NCBI GenBank assembly: GCA_021784205.1 | Contig: JAJXTB010000002.1 | Span: 1-64,000, forward strand | DNA: 64,000 nt | Source: Actinomycetes bacterium | GTDB lineage: Bacteria > Actinomycetota > Acidimicrobiia > Acidimicrobiales > RAAP-2 | Direction of reading: 5' to 3' | Part shown: in pieces, positions 15,822 to 23,559 of the stretch | How positions within the stretch are numbered: position 1 is the stretch's first letter | Layout: each line of letters begins with the position of its first letter | Made by a program: the position numbers and the translations under genes | The notes under the pieces: generated by a model | What the model was told of the DNA's origin: nothing | Seen by the model: only the letters and a program-made list of their open reading frames with translations | Database searches by the model: none

Positions 15822-17057
15822 CTAACCGAACATCGTCACGGCGCTGCCCAGCGCCTCGAGCAGGACGTCGGTGTCCGTGGTGAGCGAGTACGGGCCGAAG
15901 GAGGCGCGGGCCGTGGCCGCGAGCTTGAAGCGGCGCATGAGGGGCTTGGCGCAGTGGTGTCCGGGGCGCACGCACACGCCGAACTGGTCGAGCACCTGGG
16001 CCACGTCGTGGGGGTGGACCCCGTCGACGTCGAGGCTGAGCACGCCGCCGCGGTCGACGTTCTCGGCGGGGCCGATGACCCGTACCCGTCCGTCGAACTC
16101 GTTGGCTAGGCGCTTGAGCGCGTCGCTCGTCAACTCGTCCTCGTGGCGCGCCACGTTCGCTAGGCCGAGACCCTCGAGATACACGATGGCGGCGCTGAGC
16201 CCGGCCGTCTCGGCGATCGGCGGGGTCCCCGCCTCGAAGCGGGTCGGCCCGCTCGCGGGCACGTAGCCGTCCACGCGCACATCGGCGATCATGCCGCCAC
16301 CGCCAAGGAATGGGGGCATGGACTCGAGAATCGCCGCGCGGGTCCACAGGACGCCCAGGCCGGTCGGTCCGAGCATCTTGTGCGCGGAGAAGCAGAAGAA
16401 GTCGACGTCGAGGTCCACGACGTCGGTCGGCTGGTGGCCGACGGACTGGGCGGCGTCGACCGCGACCAGGGCTCCGTGGTCGTGGGCGATCCGGGTCAGC
16501 TCCTTGACCGGATTGCGGGTGCCGAGCACGTTGGAGGCGGCGGTGAAGGAGAACAGCTTGACGCCATCGAGCAGGCGGTCAAGATCGCTCAGGTCGAGGC
16601 GGAAGTCGTCGGTCACGGGCACGAAGCGAACCTCGATGCCCGTCTGCTCGCGCAGCTGGAACCACGGCACGATGTTGGCGTGGTGCTCCATCTCGGTGAC
16701 CAGGACCACGTCACCGGCCGTGAGGTTGGCCGCGCCCCACGACTTGGCCAACAGGTTGAATGACTCGGTCGTGTTCTTGGTGAACACGATCTCGTCGAGG
16801 CCCTGGGGGGCGTTGATGAACCGTGCCGTGGCCGCCCGCGCGCCCTCGTAGACGTCGGTCGCCTCGACGGCGGTCTGGTACACGCCGCGATGCACATTGG
16901 CGTGGCGCAGCTCGTAGTACCGAGTCATCGCCTCGATGACGGGACGCGGCGGGAGCGTCGAGGACGCCGAGTCGAGGTAGGTGATCGGCCGGCCGTTGAT
17001 CACGCGGCCCAGCAGCGGTGTGTCGCCACGCACGCGGCGGGCACTGTAGGAGCTCAT
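15822..17057 (-). CDS. sufS: Cysteine desulfurase SufS
   Basis: 411 aa, class II (SufS/CsdA-like) PLP-dependent desulfurase that mobilises cysteine sulfur for cluster assembly. The PLP Lys is in CFSAHKMLGPTG (about 232), and the catalytic Cys lies in the short loop VRPGHHCAKPL typical of SufS rather than IscS. I chose the ATG at 17057 because it overlaps the upstream sufC stop (ATGA). A GTG six codons earlier is the only alternative. Operon order on this strand is sufC-sufS-sufU. Confidence 0.96.
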   Translation of the reverse strand: MSSYSARRVRGDTPLLGRVINGRPITYLDSASSTLPPRPVIEAMTRYYELRHANVHRGVYQTAVEATDVYEGARAATARFINAPQGLDEIVFTKNTTESFNLLAKSWGAANLTAGDVVLVTEMEHHANIVPWFQLREQTGIEVRFVPVTDDFRLDLSDLDRLLDGVKLFSFTAASNVLGTRNPVKELTRIAHDHGALVAVDAAQSVGHQPTDVVDLDVDFFCFSAHKMLGPTGLGVLWTRAAILESMPPFLGGGGMIADVRVDGYVPASGPTRFEAGTPPIAETAGLSAAIVYLEGLGLANVARHEDELTSDALKRLANEFDGRVRVIGPAENVDRGGVLSLDVDGVHPHDVAQVLDQFGVCVRPGHHCAKPLMRRFKLAATARASFGPYSLTTDTDVLLEALGSAVTMFG

Positions 17058-17812
17058 CGCAGCGCCCCTCGCCACGCGTCGTAGCCGTCGTGCTCGATGG
17101 CCGCGGCCAGTTCGACGCCGCCGCTGTGCACGATCTGGCCGTCCACGAGGATGTGGACGCGATCGGGCTCGATCTCTTCGAGCAACTTGACGTAGTGGGT
17201 CACCACCACCACGCCCATCGCCGGGTTCTCACCGCGCACCGTGCGTACGCCACGGGCCACGATGCGCAGGGCGTCGATGTCGAGCCCCGAGTCGGTCTCG
17301 TCGAGCAGGGCGACGACTGGTTCGAGCAGGGCCATCTGCAATACCTCGTTGCGCTTGCGCTCGCCGCCCGAGAAGCCGTCGTTGAGGTGCCGCTCCGCGA
17401 AGGCGGGGTCCATGCCCAGTCGGTCCATCCATTCGGCGAGATCGAGTCGAACCTCGAGCACCGAGAGCTCGCTCAGCCCCTTGCGCGCGACGATGGCCTG
17501 GCGCAGGAACTGGATCACCGAGACGCCGCTGATCGCCTCGGGGTACTGGAAGGCGAGGAAGATGCCCGCGCGGGCCCGCTGGTCGGGGGACCAGGTGGCG
17601 ATGTCCTCACCATTGAGCAGGATCTGCCCGTCGGTCACGCGGTAGCCGGGGTGTCCCATCACCACGTTGGCCAGGGTGGACTTGCCCGCGCCATTGGGTC
17701 CCATGAGCGCGTGGACCTCGCCGGGATTGATGGTCAGGTCCACACCGCGCAAAATGACGGTGTCTTCGGCTACGGCGTGGACGTTTCGAAGTTCGAGCAA
17801 CGGGGCAGACAC
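17054..17812 (-). CDS. sufC: Fe-S assembly ATPase SufC (copy 2)
   Basis: 252 aa SufC-type ABC ATPase. Walker A GPNGAGKST (about 38-46), FLAFQYPEAISGVSV at the Q-loop, signature FSGGERKRNEVLQM, Walker B VALLDETDSGLDID and THYVKLLEEI at the H-loop. These are closer to the canonical SufC text than copy 1. It heads the minus-strand operon sufC-sufS-sufU. The GTG start is supported by TAGGCT 6 nt upstream. Having a second, clearly different SufC 3.8 kb away on the other strand is unusual. Confidence 0.94.
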   Translation of the reverse strand: MSAPLLELRNVHAVAEDTVILRGVDLTINPGEVHALMGPNGAGKSTLANVVMGHPGYRVTDGQILLNGEDIATWSPDQRARAGIFLAFQYPEAISGVSVIQFLRQAIVARKGLSELSVLEVRLDLAEWMDRLGMDPAFAERHLNDGFSGGERKRNEVLQMALLEPVVALLDETDSGLDIDALRIVARGVRTVRGENPAMGVVVVTHYVKLLEEIEPDRVHILVDGQIVHSGGVELAAAIEHDGYDAWRGALR

Positions 17813-17818
17813 AAGTCG

Positions 17819-17824
17819 AGCCTA
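17819..17824 (-). promoter_or_regulatory. -10 element of sufC(2)-sufS-sufU operon
   Basis: Minus-strand TAGGCT, 6 nt, then GTG. Confidence 0.5.
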
Positions 17825-17850
17825 TCGTTCACGGCGATATTTTCGGCCGG

Positions 17851-18468
17851 TCACCAGCCGCGCGCGACCCACTCGGCGAGGTGTGGTCGCTCGACGCCAA
17901 CGGTCGTGGGTGCGCCGTGTCCGGGCAGGACGAGCACCTCGTCCCCGAAGCGACCCAAGAGCCGTTGGTCGATGGAGGCGATGATCGTGGCGAAGTCGCC
18001 GCCCTCGAAGGTCGTGGCGCCCGGACCGCCCGGGAAGAGGGTGTCGCCGCTGAACAAGATTGGACTGCCCTCGACGGCAAAGCAGGTCGAGCCGGGTGTG
18101 TGACCGGGCGTGTGGATGACCCGCACGCGCAGCTCGCCAACCTCGAGAATCTGGTCGTGGACGAGACGCCGGTCAAGGGCGGGAAAGAGTGCTTCGTCGT
18201 CGGGGTGTCCCCAAACGGTGCGCCCCGAATCGCGCAGGCCGGGAATGGCTCCGACGTGGTCGTGGTGACCGTGGGTCTCGAGCACGTCGGTGACCCCGAG
18301 GTCGTCAGCCAGGGCGAGGAGTCGCTCGGTCTCGTCGGCGGCGTCGATCAGCACGGCCGTGGCGGTGCGGCGGCACCGAAGGACGTAGACGTTGTTGGCG
18401 AGCGGTCCGACCACGACCCGGTGGACGTCTAGCGCCGCGCTGCCCCAGATCACGCTCGACTCGTGCAC
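17851..18468 (-). CDS. Metallo-beta-lactamase fold hydrolase (glyoxalase II-like)
   Basis: 205 aa. The metal motif HxHxDH is intact as THGHHDHVGAIPG (about 66-78), with further ligands in VIHTPGHTPGS (His about 120) and FSGDTLF (Asp about 139). The C-terminal LPGHGAPTT supplies the last His. The size matches YcbL/glyoxalase II-like hydrolases acting on thioesters such as lactoyl adducts, but the substrate is not determinable. The GTG start has CATCCT 6 nt upstream. It is divergent from the acyl-CoA dehydrogenase gene. Confidence 0.88.
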   Translation of the reverse strand: MHESSVIWGSAALDVHRVVVGPLANNVYVLRCRRTATAVLIDAADETERLLALADDLGVTDVLETHGHHDHVGAIPGLRDSGRTVWGHPDDEALFPALDRRLVHDQILEVGELRVRVIHTPGHTPGSTCFAVEGSPILFSGDTLFPGGPGATTFEGGDFATIIASIDQRLLGRFGDEVLVLPGHGAPTTVGVERPHLAEWVARGW

Positions 18469-18508
18469 CCCATCAGGATGCCACGCGACGTCGCGGAGGG
18501 GAGTTCGC

Positions 18509-18514
18509 TAGTCT
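18509..18514 (+). promoter_or_regulatory. Possible -10 element of acyl-CoA dehydrogenase gene
   Basis: TAGTCT about 45 nt before the coding start, in the 84-90 bp region divergent from the metallo-hydrolase gene. Confidence 0.35.
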
Positions 18515-18558
18515 CGCAAGTGCGGTAACTCACCAGTAAGCGGAGATCGAGGGTGGCG

Positions 18559-19674
18559 ATGAACTTTGGATTCACCGAGGAGCAAGACGAACTGCGCAAG
18601 ATGGTCAAGCGGTTCTTGGACGAGAAGTCACCCGAGACCGAAGTCCGCCGACTCATGGCGACGCCCGAAGGCTACGACCCCGCCGTGTGGCGCCAGATGG
18701 CCGAGGAGCTCGCGCTGCAGGGACTAGGCATTCCCGAGCAGTTCGGGGGACAGGGCTACGGCCCGGTCGAGCTGTACATCGTGTTCGAGGAGATGGGCGC
18801 CGCCCTGCTGTGCGCACCATACTTCTCGACGGTGGCACTCGCGGCCAACGCCGTGCTGCTAGTGGGCACCGACGAGGACCGCGCGACCTACCTTCCCGGG
18901 ATCGCCTCGGGCGACACGATCGCCACCGTGGCCCTGACCGATGACGCCGGCCAGTGGGACCTCGCCGCGACGTCCGCCACCGCCACGAACGCAGGCGGTA
19001 CCTGGGCGTTGAACGGCGTGAACAGCTTCGTCACCGACGGCCAGAGCGCGTCGGTGATCTTCGTGCCGGCCATGACCGAGGCGGGCCTGTCGCTGTTCGC
19101 CGTCGACGCCGGCGCTACGGGGCTCGAGCGCGAAGCGCTGCCCACGATGGACCAGACGCGCAAGCAGAGCCGGCTCACGTATCACGACGTGCCAGCCCGT
19201 CTGGTCGGGGTTAACGGCGGCGCGCTCGCCGGGCTCGAGACCACACTGCAGATCGCCGTGGCGGCCCTGGCCGCCGAGCAGGTCGGCGGCGCCCAACGCG
19301 TGCTGAGCAACGCCGTCGAGTACGCGAAGAATCGCGTCCAGTTCGGGCGCCCCATCGGGTCGTTCCAATCGATCAAGCACAAGTGCGCGGACATGCTGCT
19401 CGACGTGGAGTCGGCGAAGTCGGCCGCCTACTACGCGGCCTGGGCGGCCCAGGAGCGCAACGACGAGCTACCAATCGCGGCGAGCCTCGCCAAGTCGTTC
19501 TGCTCGGAGGCCTACTTCCACTGCGCCGCTGAGAACATCCAGATTCACGGTGGCATTGGCTTCACCTGGGAGCACCACGCGCACCTGTACTTCAAGCGGG
19601 CCAAGAGCTCCGAGCTCTTCCTCGGTGATCCGGCGTACCACCGCGAACTGCTCGCCAACCAGCTCGGCATCTAA
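18559..19674 (+). CDS. Acyl-CoA dehydrogenase family protein
   Basis: 371 aa (373 if the GTG two codons upstream is used). Opening MNFGFTEEQDELRKMVKRF is typical of the family. The C-terminal flavin domain shows RVQFGRPIGSFQSIKHKCADM and IQIHGGIGFTWEHHAHLYFKRA. In this subgroup the catalytic base is not at the IYEGTSE position, so I cannot assign it with confidence. The length and the ending resemble short acyl-CoA dehydrogenases found in sterol or unusual acyl-CoA catabolism. The next gene starts 6 nt after its stop, so they form an operon. Confidence 0.87.
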   Translation: MNFGFTEEQDELRKMVKRFLDEKSPETEVRRLMATPEGYDPAVWRQMAEELALQGLGIPEQFGGQGYGPVELYIVFEEMGAALLCAPYFSTVALAANAVLLVGTDEDRATYLPGIASGDTIATVALTDDAGQWDLAATSATATNAGGTWALNGVNSFVTDGQSASVIFVPAMTEAGLSLFAVDAGATGLEREALPTMDQTRKQSRLTYHDVPARLVGVNGGALAGLETTLQIAVAALAAEQVGGAQRVLSNAVEYAKNRVQFGRPIGSFQSIKHKCADMLLDVESAKSAAYYAAWAAQERNDELPIAASLAKSFCSEAYFHCAAENIQIHGGIGFTWEHHAHLYFKRAKSSELFLGDPAYHRELLANQLGI

Positions 19675-19680
19675 GGCCTC

Positions 19681-20427
19681 GTGCTCGTTCACGAACAGCT
19701 GGCCAGCGACGCGTCGCTGCTCGACCTGCGCATCGCGTCGTCCAGTGCCCGACCGGCCGTCGGCCACGTGCTCGTGCTCGTGCACGGCCTGCCGCGCGCG
19801 ACGGGTATGGGCCGCCAAGCGGCCGGCTTGCTGCCCGAGCTCGCCGAGCACCTCGCCAGCGAGTCGGGTTGGACGGTCGCTACCGGAACGCTGTCGGGCG
19901 TTGGCGGGAGTACAGGGACCTTCTCGGCCAGTCAGTGGCGTCGCGACCTGGGCGCGATCATCGGGCGAATCGACCAGGACGGTGGACGGATCTCGCTGGC
20001 GGGTTTCGGCTTTGGTGGTGCGCTCGCACTCGCGGTGACCGCCGACGACGAACGCGTGCGCGGCGTCGCCACGTTCGCCGCGCCCGCGCACCTGGAGACC
20101 TGGTGCGGCGCGGCCGCTCCGTTTCGCCAGTGGATCATCGGCGCGGGCGTCGTCGGGGACGAGAAGGACCTGCTCGCCGCAAACGACCTGCGCGCCGACG
20201 TGCTGGCCGTGGACCCGCTCGGCGCCGTGGCGAAGGTCCCGCCCCGCCGCTTGCTGGTCGGTCACGGCACGGACGACCTGGAGGTGCCCGCGAGCGACGC
20301 CCGGGACCTACTCAGCGCGGCCGACGGCCGCGGCGAGCTTCGCCTGATTCAAGGTGCCGGCCACCAGCTGCGGGCAGATCCCCGGATGGTGGCCACCCTG
20401 CTCGGCTGGCTCGACCGGCACCGCTAG
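19681..20427 (+). CDS. Alpha/beta-hydrolase fold protein lacking the nucleophile serine
   Basis: 248 aa. The fold is clear: VLVLVHGLPR (oxyanion strand), a nucleophile-elbow strand ISLAGFGFGGALAL (about 104-117), the acid-loop LVGHGTDDLEVP, and the His loop IQGAGHQLRADP. At the elbow the expected G-X-S-X-G reads G-F-G-F-G, with Gly110 where Ser should be. The protein may be a non-hydrolytic binding protein or use other chemistry. It is translated with the acyl-CoA dehydrogenase upstream and overlaps thiE tail-to-tail by 4 nt. Confidence 0.75.
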   Translation: MLVHEQLASDASLLDLRIASSSARPAVGHVLVLVHGLPRATGMGRQAAGLLPELAEHLASESGWTVATGTLSGVGGSTGTFSASQWRRDLGAIIGRIDQDGGRISLAGFGFGGALALAVTADDERVRGVATFAAPAHLETWCGAAAPFRQWIIGAGVVGDEKDLLAANDLRADVLAVDPLGAVAKVPPRRLLVGHGTDDLEVPASDARDLLSAADGRGELRLIQGAGHQLRADPRMVATLLGWLDRHR

Positions 20428-21056
20428 TTCGCGGCGTCGATGGCCTCGTCCAAGGCGCGGCGGATCGATGCCGCCGCGTGGAAGGGGTCAGGCGCATTCG
20501 TGAGGGCGCGGACCACCACGAAGTGGCCGAGCCCCGCGCGAACCAGTGAGGCCACGTTGTCGGCGTCCACGGCGCCGGTCACGAAGACTGGCTGATCGCT
20601 TCGAAGGGTGCAGTCGAGCGCGTACTGGATTCCGGTGCCCGTGCGGCCGGGCTTGGTCGGTGTGGCCACGATCGGACCGGCGCTGCGATAGGTCGTCGGC
20701 TGAGCGAGCGCACGCTCGAACTCGTCGGGGTCGTGGGTCGACAGCCCGACGATCGCGTCAGGACCGAGCAGCTCACGACACACGGCCACGCTCAGGTCCT
20801 CCTGGCCTACGTGGACGCCGTCGGCCCCCACCTCGGCCGCGAGGTAGGGCGAATCGTTCATGATGAATGGCACGCCGAAGTCCCGGCAGATCGCCGCCAT
20901 CACTCGGCCCGAGACTCGGCGCTGGTCGTCGTCGAGATCTTTCTCGCGTAGTTGGACCACGTCGACGCCACCGCGCAACACTGCGGGGAGGAAGTCGGCG
21001 ATGTCGTCCCGGTGACCCACGCAGAGGTAGAGGCGCCGTGAAGTGAGATCATGCAC
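20424..21056 (-). CDS. thiE: Thiamine-phosphate synthase
   Basis: 210 aa TIM-barrel enzyme joining HMP-PP and HET-P (thiazole phosphate) to thiamine phosphate. Family blocks are VVQLREKDLDD (about 32-42), FIMNDSPYLAAEVGADGVHVGQEDLS (about 64-89) and IVGLSTHDPDE, with a C-terminal glycine-rich phosphate loop VRAGLGHFVVV. The GTG start has TAGAGT 6 nt upstream, leaving no leader and hence no room for a TPP riboswitch. No other thi gene is nearby. Confidence 0.92.
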   Translation of the reverse strand: MHDLTSRRLYLCVGHRDDIADFLPAVLRGGVDVVQLREKDLDDDQRRVSGRVMAAICRDFGVPFIMNDSPYLAAEVGADGVHVGQEDLSVAVCRELLGPDAIVGLSTHDPDEFERALAQPTTYRSAGPIVATPTKPGRTGTGIQYALDCTLRSDQPVFVTGAVDADNVASLVRAGLGHFVVVRALTNAPDPFHAAASIRRALDEAIDAAN

Positions 21057-21062
21057 CCGCCC

Positions 21063-21068
21063 ACTCTA
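21063..21068 (-). promoter_or_regulatory. -10 element of thiE
   Basis: Minus-strand TAGAGT, 6 nt, then GTG. Confidence 0.5.
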
Positions 21069-21169
21069 AAACCGACGTGGCGCGCCGTCGGATCGGTGCT
21101 ACGGGTCTCGCGGACCGCTCGCCGTCGTCCATTACCCGGCGGGTCCGCCGACTCGGGCAGAATGGACCC

Positions 21170-21628
21170 ATGCAGATTCCCGCGAAGGCCGAGTACGCCA
21201 TTCGGGCGTTACTCACCCTGGCGGCGAGCAAGACGTCCGTGAGCGCCGAACACCTGGCCGCCGAACAGCAGCTGCCCGCGAAGTTCCTGGGAGCGATCCT
21301 GTCGGACCTTCGACGCGGCGGACTGGTCACCAGCCAGCGAGGCCCCGAGGGTGGGTTCCGGCTGGCCCACGACCCCGACGAGATCATGATCGCCGACATC
21401 TTGCGCGTCGTGAGTGGCCCAATGGCCGGCGTGCGCGGGATGCGCCCCGAGACGCTGAACTACGGCGGCGACGCCGAACACCTGCGTGACGTCTGGGTCG
21501 CGGTGCGCGCGGCGTTGCGCGAGGTGCTCGAGCACGTGACCCTCGGCCAGGTCCTGCGTGGCGATCTCCCGGCCGCGGTGACCCGCTTCACCGCCGACGA
21601 GGACGCGTGGATCACGCGCCAGCTGTGA
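21170..21628 (+). CDS. Rrf2 family transcriptional regulator
   Basis: 152 aa winged-helix regulator. MQIPAKAEYAIRALLTLA and LPAKFLGAILSDLRRGGLV form the recognition helix region, then SQRGPEGGFRLAHDPDEI, the Rrf2 signature. There is no Cys in the protein, so the [2Fe-2S] sensing of IscR/NsrR relatives is not possible with its own ligands. CAGAAT 6 nt before the ATG is a possible -10. Its stop overlaps the rnhA GTG. Targets unknown; the SUF locus is a natural candidate but there is no direct evidence. Confidence 0.88.
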   Translation: MQIPAKAEYAIRALLTLAASKTSVSAEHLAAEQQLPAKFLGAILSDLRRGGLVTSQRGPEGGFRLAHDPDEIMIADILRVVSGPMAGVRGMRPETLNYGGDAEHLRDVWVAVRAALREVLEHVTLGQVLRGDLPAAVTRFTADEDAWITRQL

Positions 21629-22062
21629 TCCGAATTCACACCGACGGCGCCTGCCGGGGCAATCCCGGTCCGGGCGGCTGGGCGTGGGCGCGCGGCACCG
21701 ACGGTTACGCGAGCGGCGCCGAGCCCCAGACGACCAACCAGCGCATGGAGCTGCGCGCGGTCCTCGAGGCCCTGCGGGACAATCCCGATGACGACGTCGA
21801 GATCGTGAGCGATTCGACCTACGTGGTGAAGTGCTTCAACGACCACTGGTACGTCGGCTGGCTTCGCCGTGGCTGGAAGAACTCCCAGGGCCAACCCGTG
21901 GCGAACCGTGACCTGTGGGAGCCCCTGTTCGACCTCACGCTGCGCGGTGAGCGAACCGTCACCTTCTCCTGGGTGCGGGGTCACGCGGGCGACCCGATGA
22001 ACGAGTTCGTTGACGAGCTGGCCACGGCCGCGGCCGACCGTCAACAGGGTCAACGGCGCTAG
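21625..22062 (+). CDS. rnhA: Ribonuclease HI
   Basis: 145 aa. Removes RNA from RNA-DNA hybrids. The catalytic DEDD set is visible: Asp in RIHTDGACRGNPGPGG, Glu in QRMELRAVLEAL, Asp in IVSDSTYVV, Asp in NEFVDELA, and the flexible-loop His in VRGHAGDP. The length is that of a minimal RNase HI. I start it at the GTG overlapping the regulator stop. A GTG six codons upstream is possible. Confidence 0.93.
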   Translation: MIRIHTDGACRGNPGPGGWAWARGTDGYASGAEPQTTNQRMELRAVLEALRDNPDDDVEIVSDSTYVVKCFNDHWYVGWLRRGWKNSQGQPVANRDLWEPLFDLTLRGERTVTFSWVRGHAGDPMNEFVDELATAAADRQQGQRR

Positions 22063-22096
22063 CGCGCGGCCGTGACCGCGGCGGCGTCAGAAACAT

Positions 22097-22132
22097 TAGG
22101 ATTTCGTAGGTCTCAGTGACGAAATCTACGAA
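22097..22132 (+). promoter_or_regulatory. lpd promoter with nested dyads
   Basis: TAGGAT (22097-22102) is a -10 candidate. It abuts TTCGTAG (22103-22109), which is repeated inverted as CTACGAA at 22126-22132. An alternative pairing, ATTTCG (22101-22106) with CGAAAT (22120-22125), uses overlapping bases. The arrangement suggests an operator over the transcription start, or two alternative leader hairpins. Confidence 0.4.
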
Positions 22133-22143
22133 GGGAATCCGCC

Positions 22144-23559
22144 GTGACGAACGAGGTCCAGCTGTTTGACGTTGTGATCATCGGAGGTGGCCCCGGCGGC
22201 TACGCCGCTGCGCTCTACGGGGCCTCGGCCGGTCTCAACGTCGCGCTGATCGAGCGGGACAAGGTGGGTGGGACGTGCCTGCACCGTGGCTGCGTACCGG
22301 CCAAGGAGTTCCTCGAGACGGCCCACGTGCGCCGGACCATCGAGCACGCGAGCACGTTCGGCATCGGCACCGGCGCGGTGTCAGTGGACTTCTCGGTGAG
22401 CCAGGCCCGCAAGAACGAGGTCGTCGACAAGCTGCACAAGGGCCTGTCGGGCCTGCTCAAGGGTCGCAAGGTCACCATCTACGAGGGCACGGCGCGACTC
22501 GACGCGGACCAGGTCGTACGGATCCTCGACGGGGCCGACGCCGGCGTCGAGGCGAAGGGGACCAACGTCATCCTGGCCGCTGGCTCGGTCCCGCGGACGC
22601 TGCCGGGCTTTGACGTCGACGGCCAGATCGTCCTGACCTCGGACGAGTTCTTGGACCTGGACACCTTGCCCGCGAGCGCCGCAGTGATCGGCGGCGGGGC
22701 GATCGGCTGTGAGTTCGCGTCGATGCTGTCGGACATGGGCACTGCCGTGACCGTGCTCGAGGGTTTGCCGACGATCCTCGCGGGCTGCGACAGCGAAGTG
22801 GTGAGCGTCGTGGGACGCTCGTTCAAGAAGCGCGGAATCGAGGTCCGTGCCGGGGTGAACGTGACCGGACACACGCCCGCGAAGGGCAAGACGGCCGTGC
22901 ACGTCGAAGGCGGTGACGACGTCGTGGTCGAGGTCGTCGTGCTCGCCGTCGGACGACGCCCGCGCAGCGAGGGTTTGCTCGGTGACGGGACCGGCGTCGA
23001 GGTCAACGAGCGCGGCTTCGTCGTCGCGAACTCCTCGATGCGCACCGCGAACCCCAACGTCTACGCTATCGGCGACATCGTCGCCAACACCCCCCAACTC
23101 GCCCACGTCGGCTTCGCCGAGGCGATCGTGGCGATCAAGACCATCCTGGGCGAGCCCGTGGTGCCCGTCGACTACGACCGTGTGCCGTGGGCGATCTACT
23201 CGAATCCCGAGGTCGCTTTCGTGGGACTGACCGAAGCCGCCGCGAAGGAGCGGGGCTACGAGGTCGTCGTGAAGAAGGACCCCTTCGGTGGCAACAGCCG
23301 CGCCCAGATCATCGGCGAGACCGAAGGCGTCGTCAAGATCATCGCCGAGAAGCGCGCCGACGGCACCGCGGGCCAGATCCTTGGTGTGCACATGGCCGGT
23401 CCATGGGTGACCGAGCAACTGGGGGCCGGCTACTACGCCGTCAACTGGGAGGCGACGGCCGAGGAGGCCGCCGCGCTCATCCAGCCGCACCCGTCGCTGT
23501 CGGAGACCTTCGGCGAGACGCTGTTGGCCCTAGCTGGGAGGGGGCTCCACGTTGGCTGA
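22144..23559 (+). CDS. lpdA: Dihydrolipoamide dehydrogenase (E3)
   Basis: 471 aa FAD disulfide oxidoreductase that re-oxidises lipoyl groups of 2-oxoacid dehydrogenase and related complexes. FAD site IIGGGPGGYAAAL, redox disulfide GGTCLHRGCVPAK (about 40-52), NAD site AVIGGGAIGCEFAS, and the C-terminal catalytic HPHPSLSETFGE of the partner subunit. AAGGGAAT precedes the GTG start. It is the first gene of lpd-E2-lipBA, with an 8-nt overlap into the E2 gene. Confidence 0.96.
   Translation: MTNEVQLFDVVIIGGGPGGYAAALYGASAGLNVALIERDKVGGTCLHRGCVPAKEFLETAHVRRTIEHASTFGIGTGAVSVDFSVSQARKNEVVDKLHKGLSGLLKGRKVTIYEGTARLDADQVVRILDGADAGVEAKGTNVILAAGSVPRTLPGFDVDGQIVLTSDEFLDLDTLPASAAVIGGGAIGCEFASMLSDMGTAVTVLEGLPTILAGCDSEVVSVVGRSFKKRGIEVRAGVNVTGHTPAKGKTAVHVEGGDDVVVEVVVLAVGRRPRSEGLLGDGTGVEVNERGFVVANSSMRTANPNVYAIGDIVANTPQLAHVGFAEAIVAIKTILGEPVVPVDYDRVPWAIYSNPEVAFVGLTEAAAKERGYEVVVKKDPFGGNSRAQIIGETEGVVKIIAEKRADGTAGQILGVHMAGPWVTEQLGAGYYAVNWEATAEEAAALIQPHPSLSETFGETLLALAGRGLHVG

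Noticed and set aside
21057..21169. TPP riboswitch ahead of thiE
   Set aside because: A -10 hexamer lies 6 nt before the thiE start, leaving no leader, and no thi-box sequence is present.
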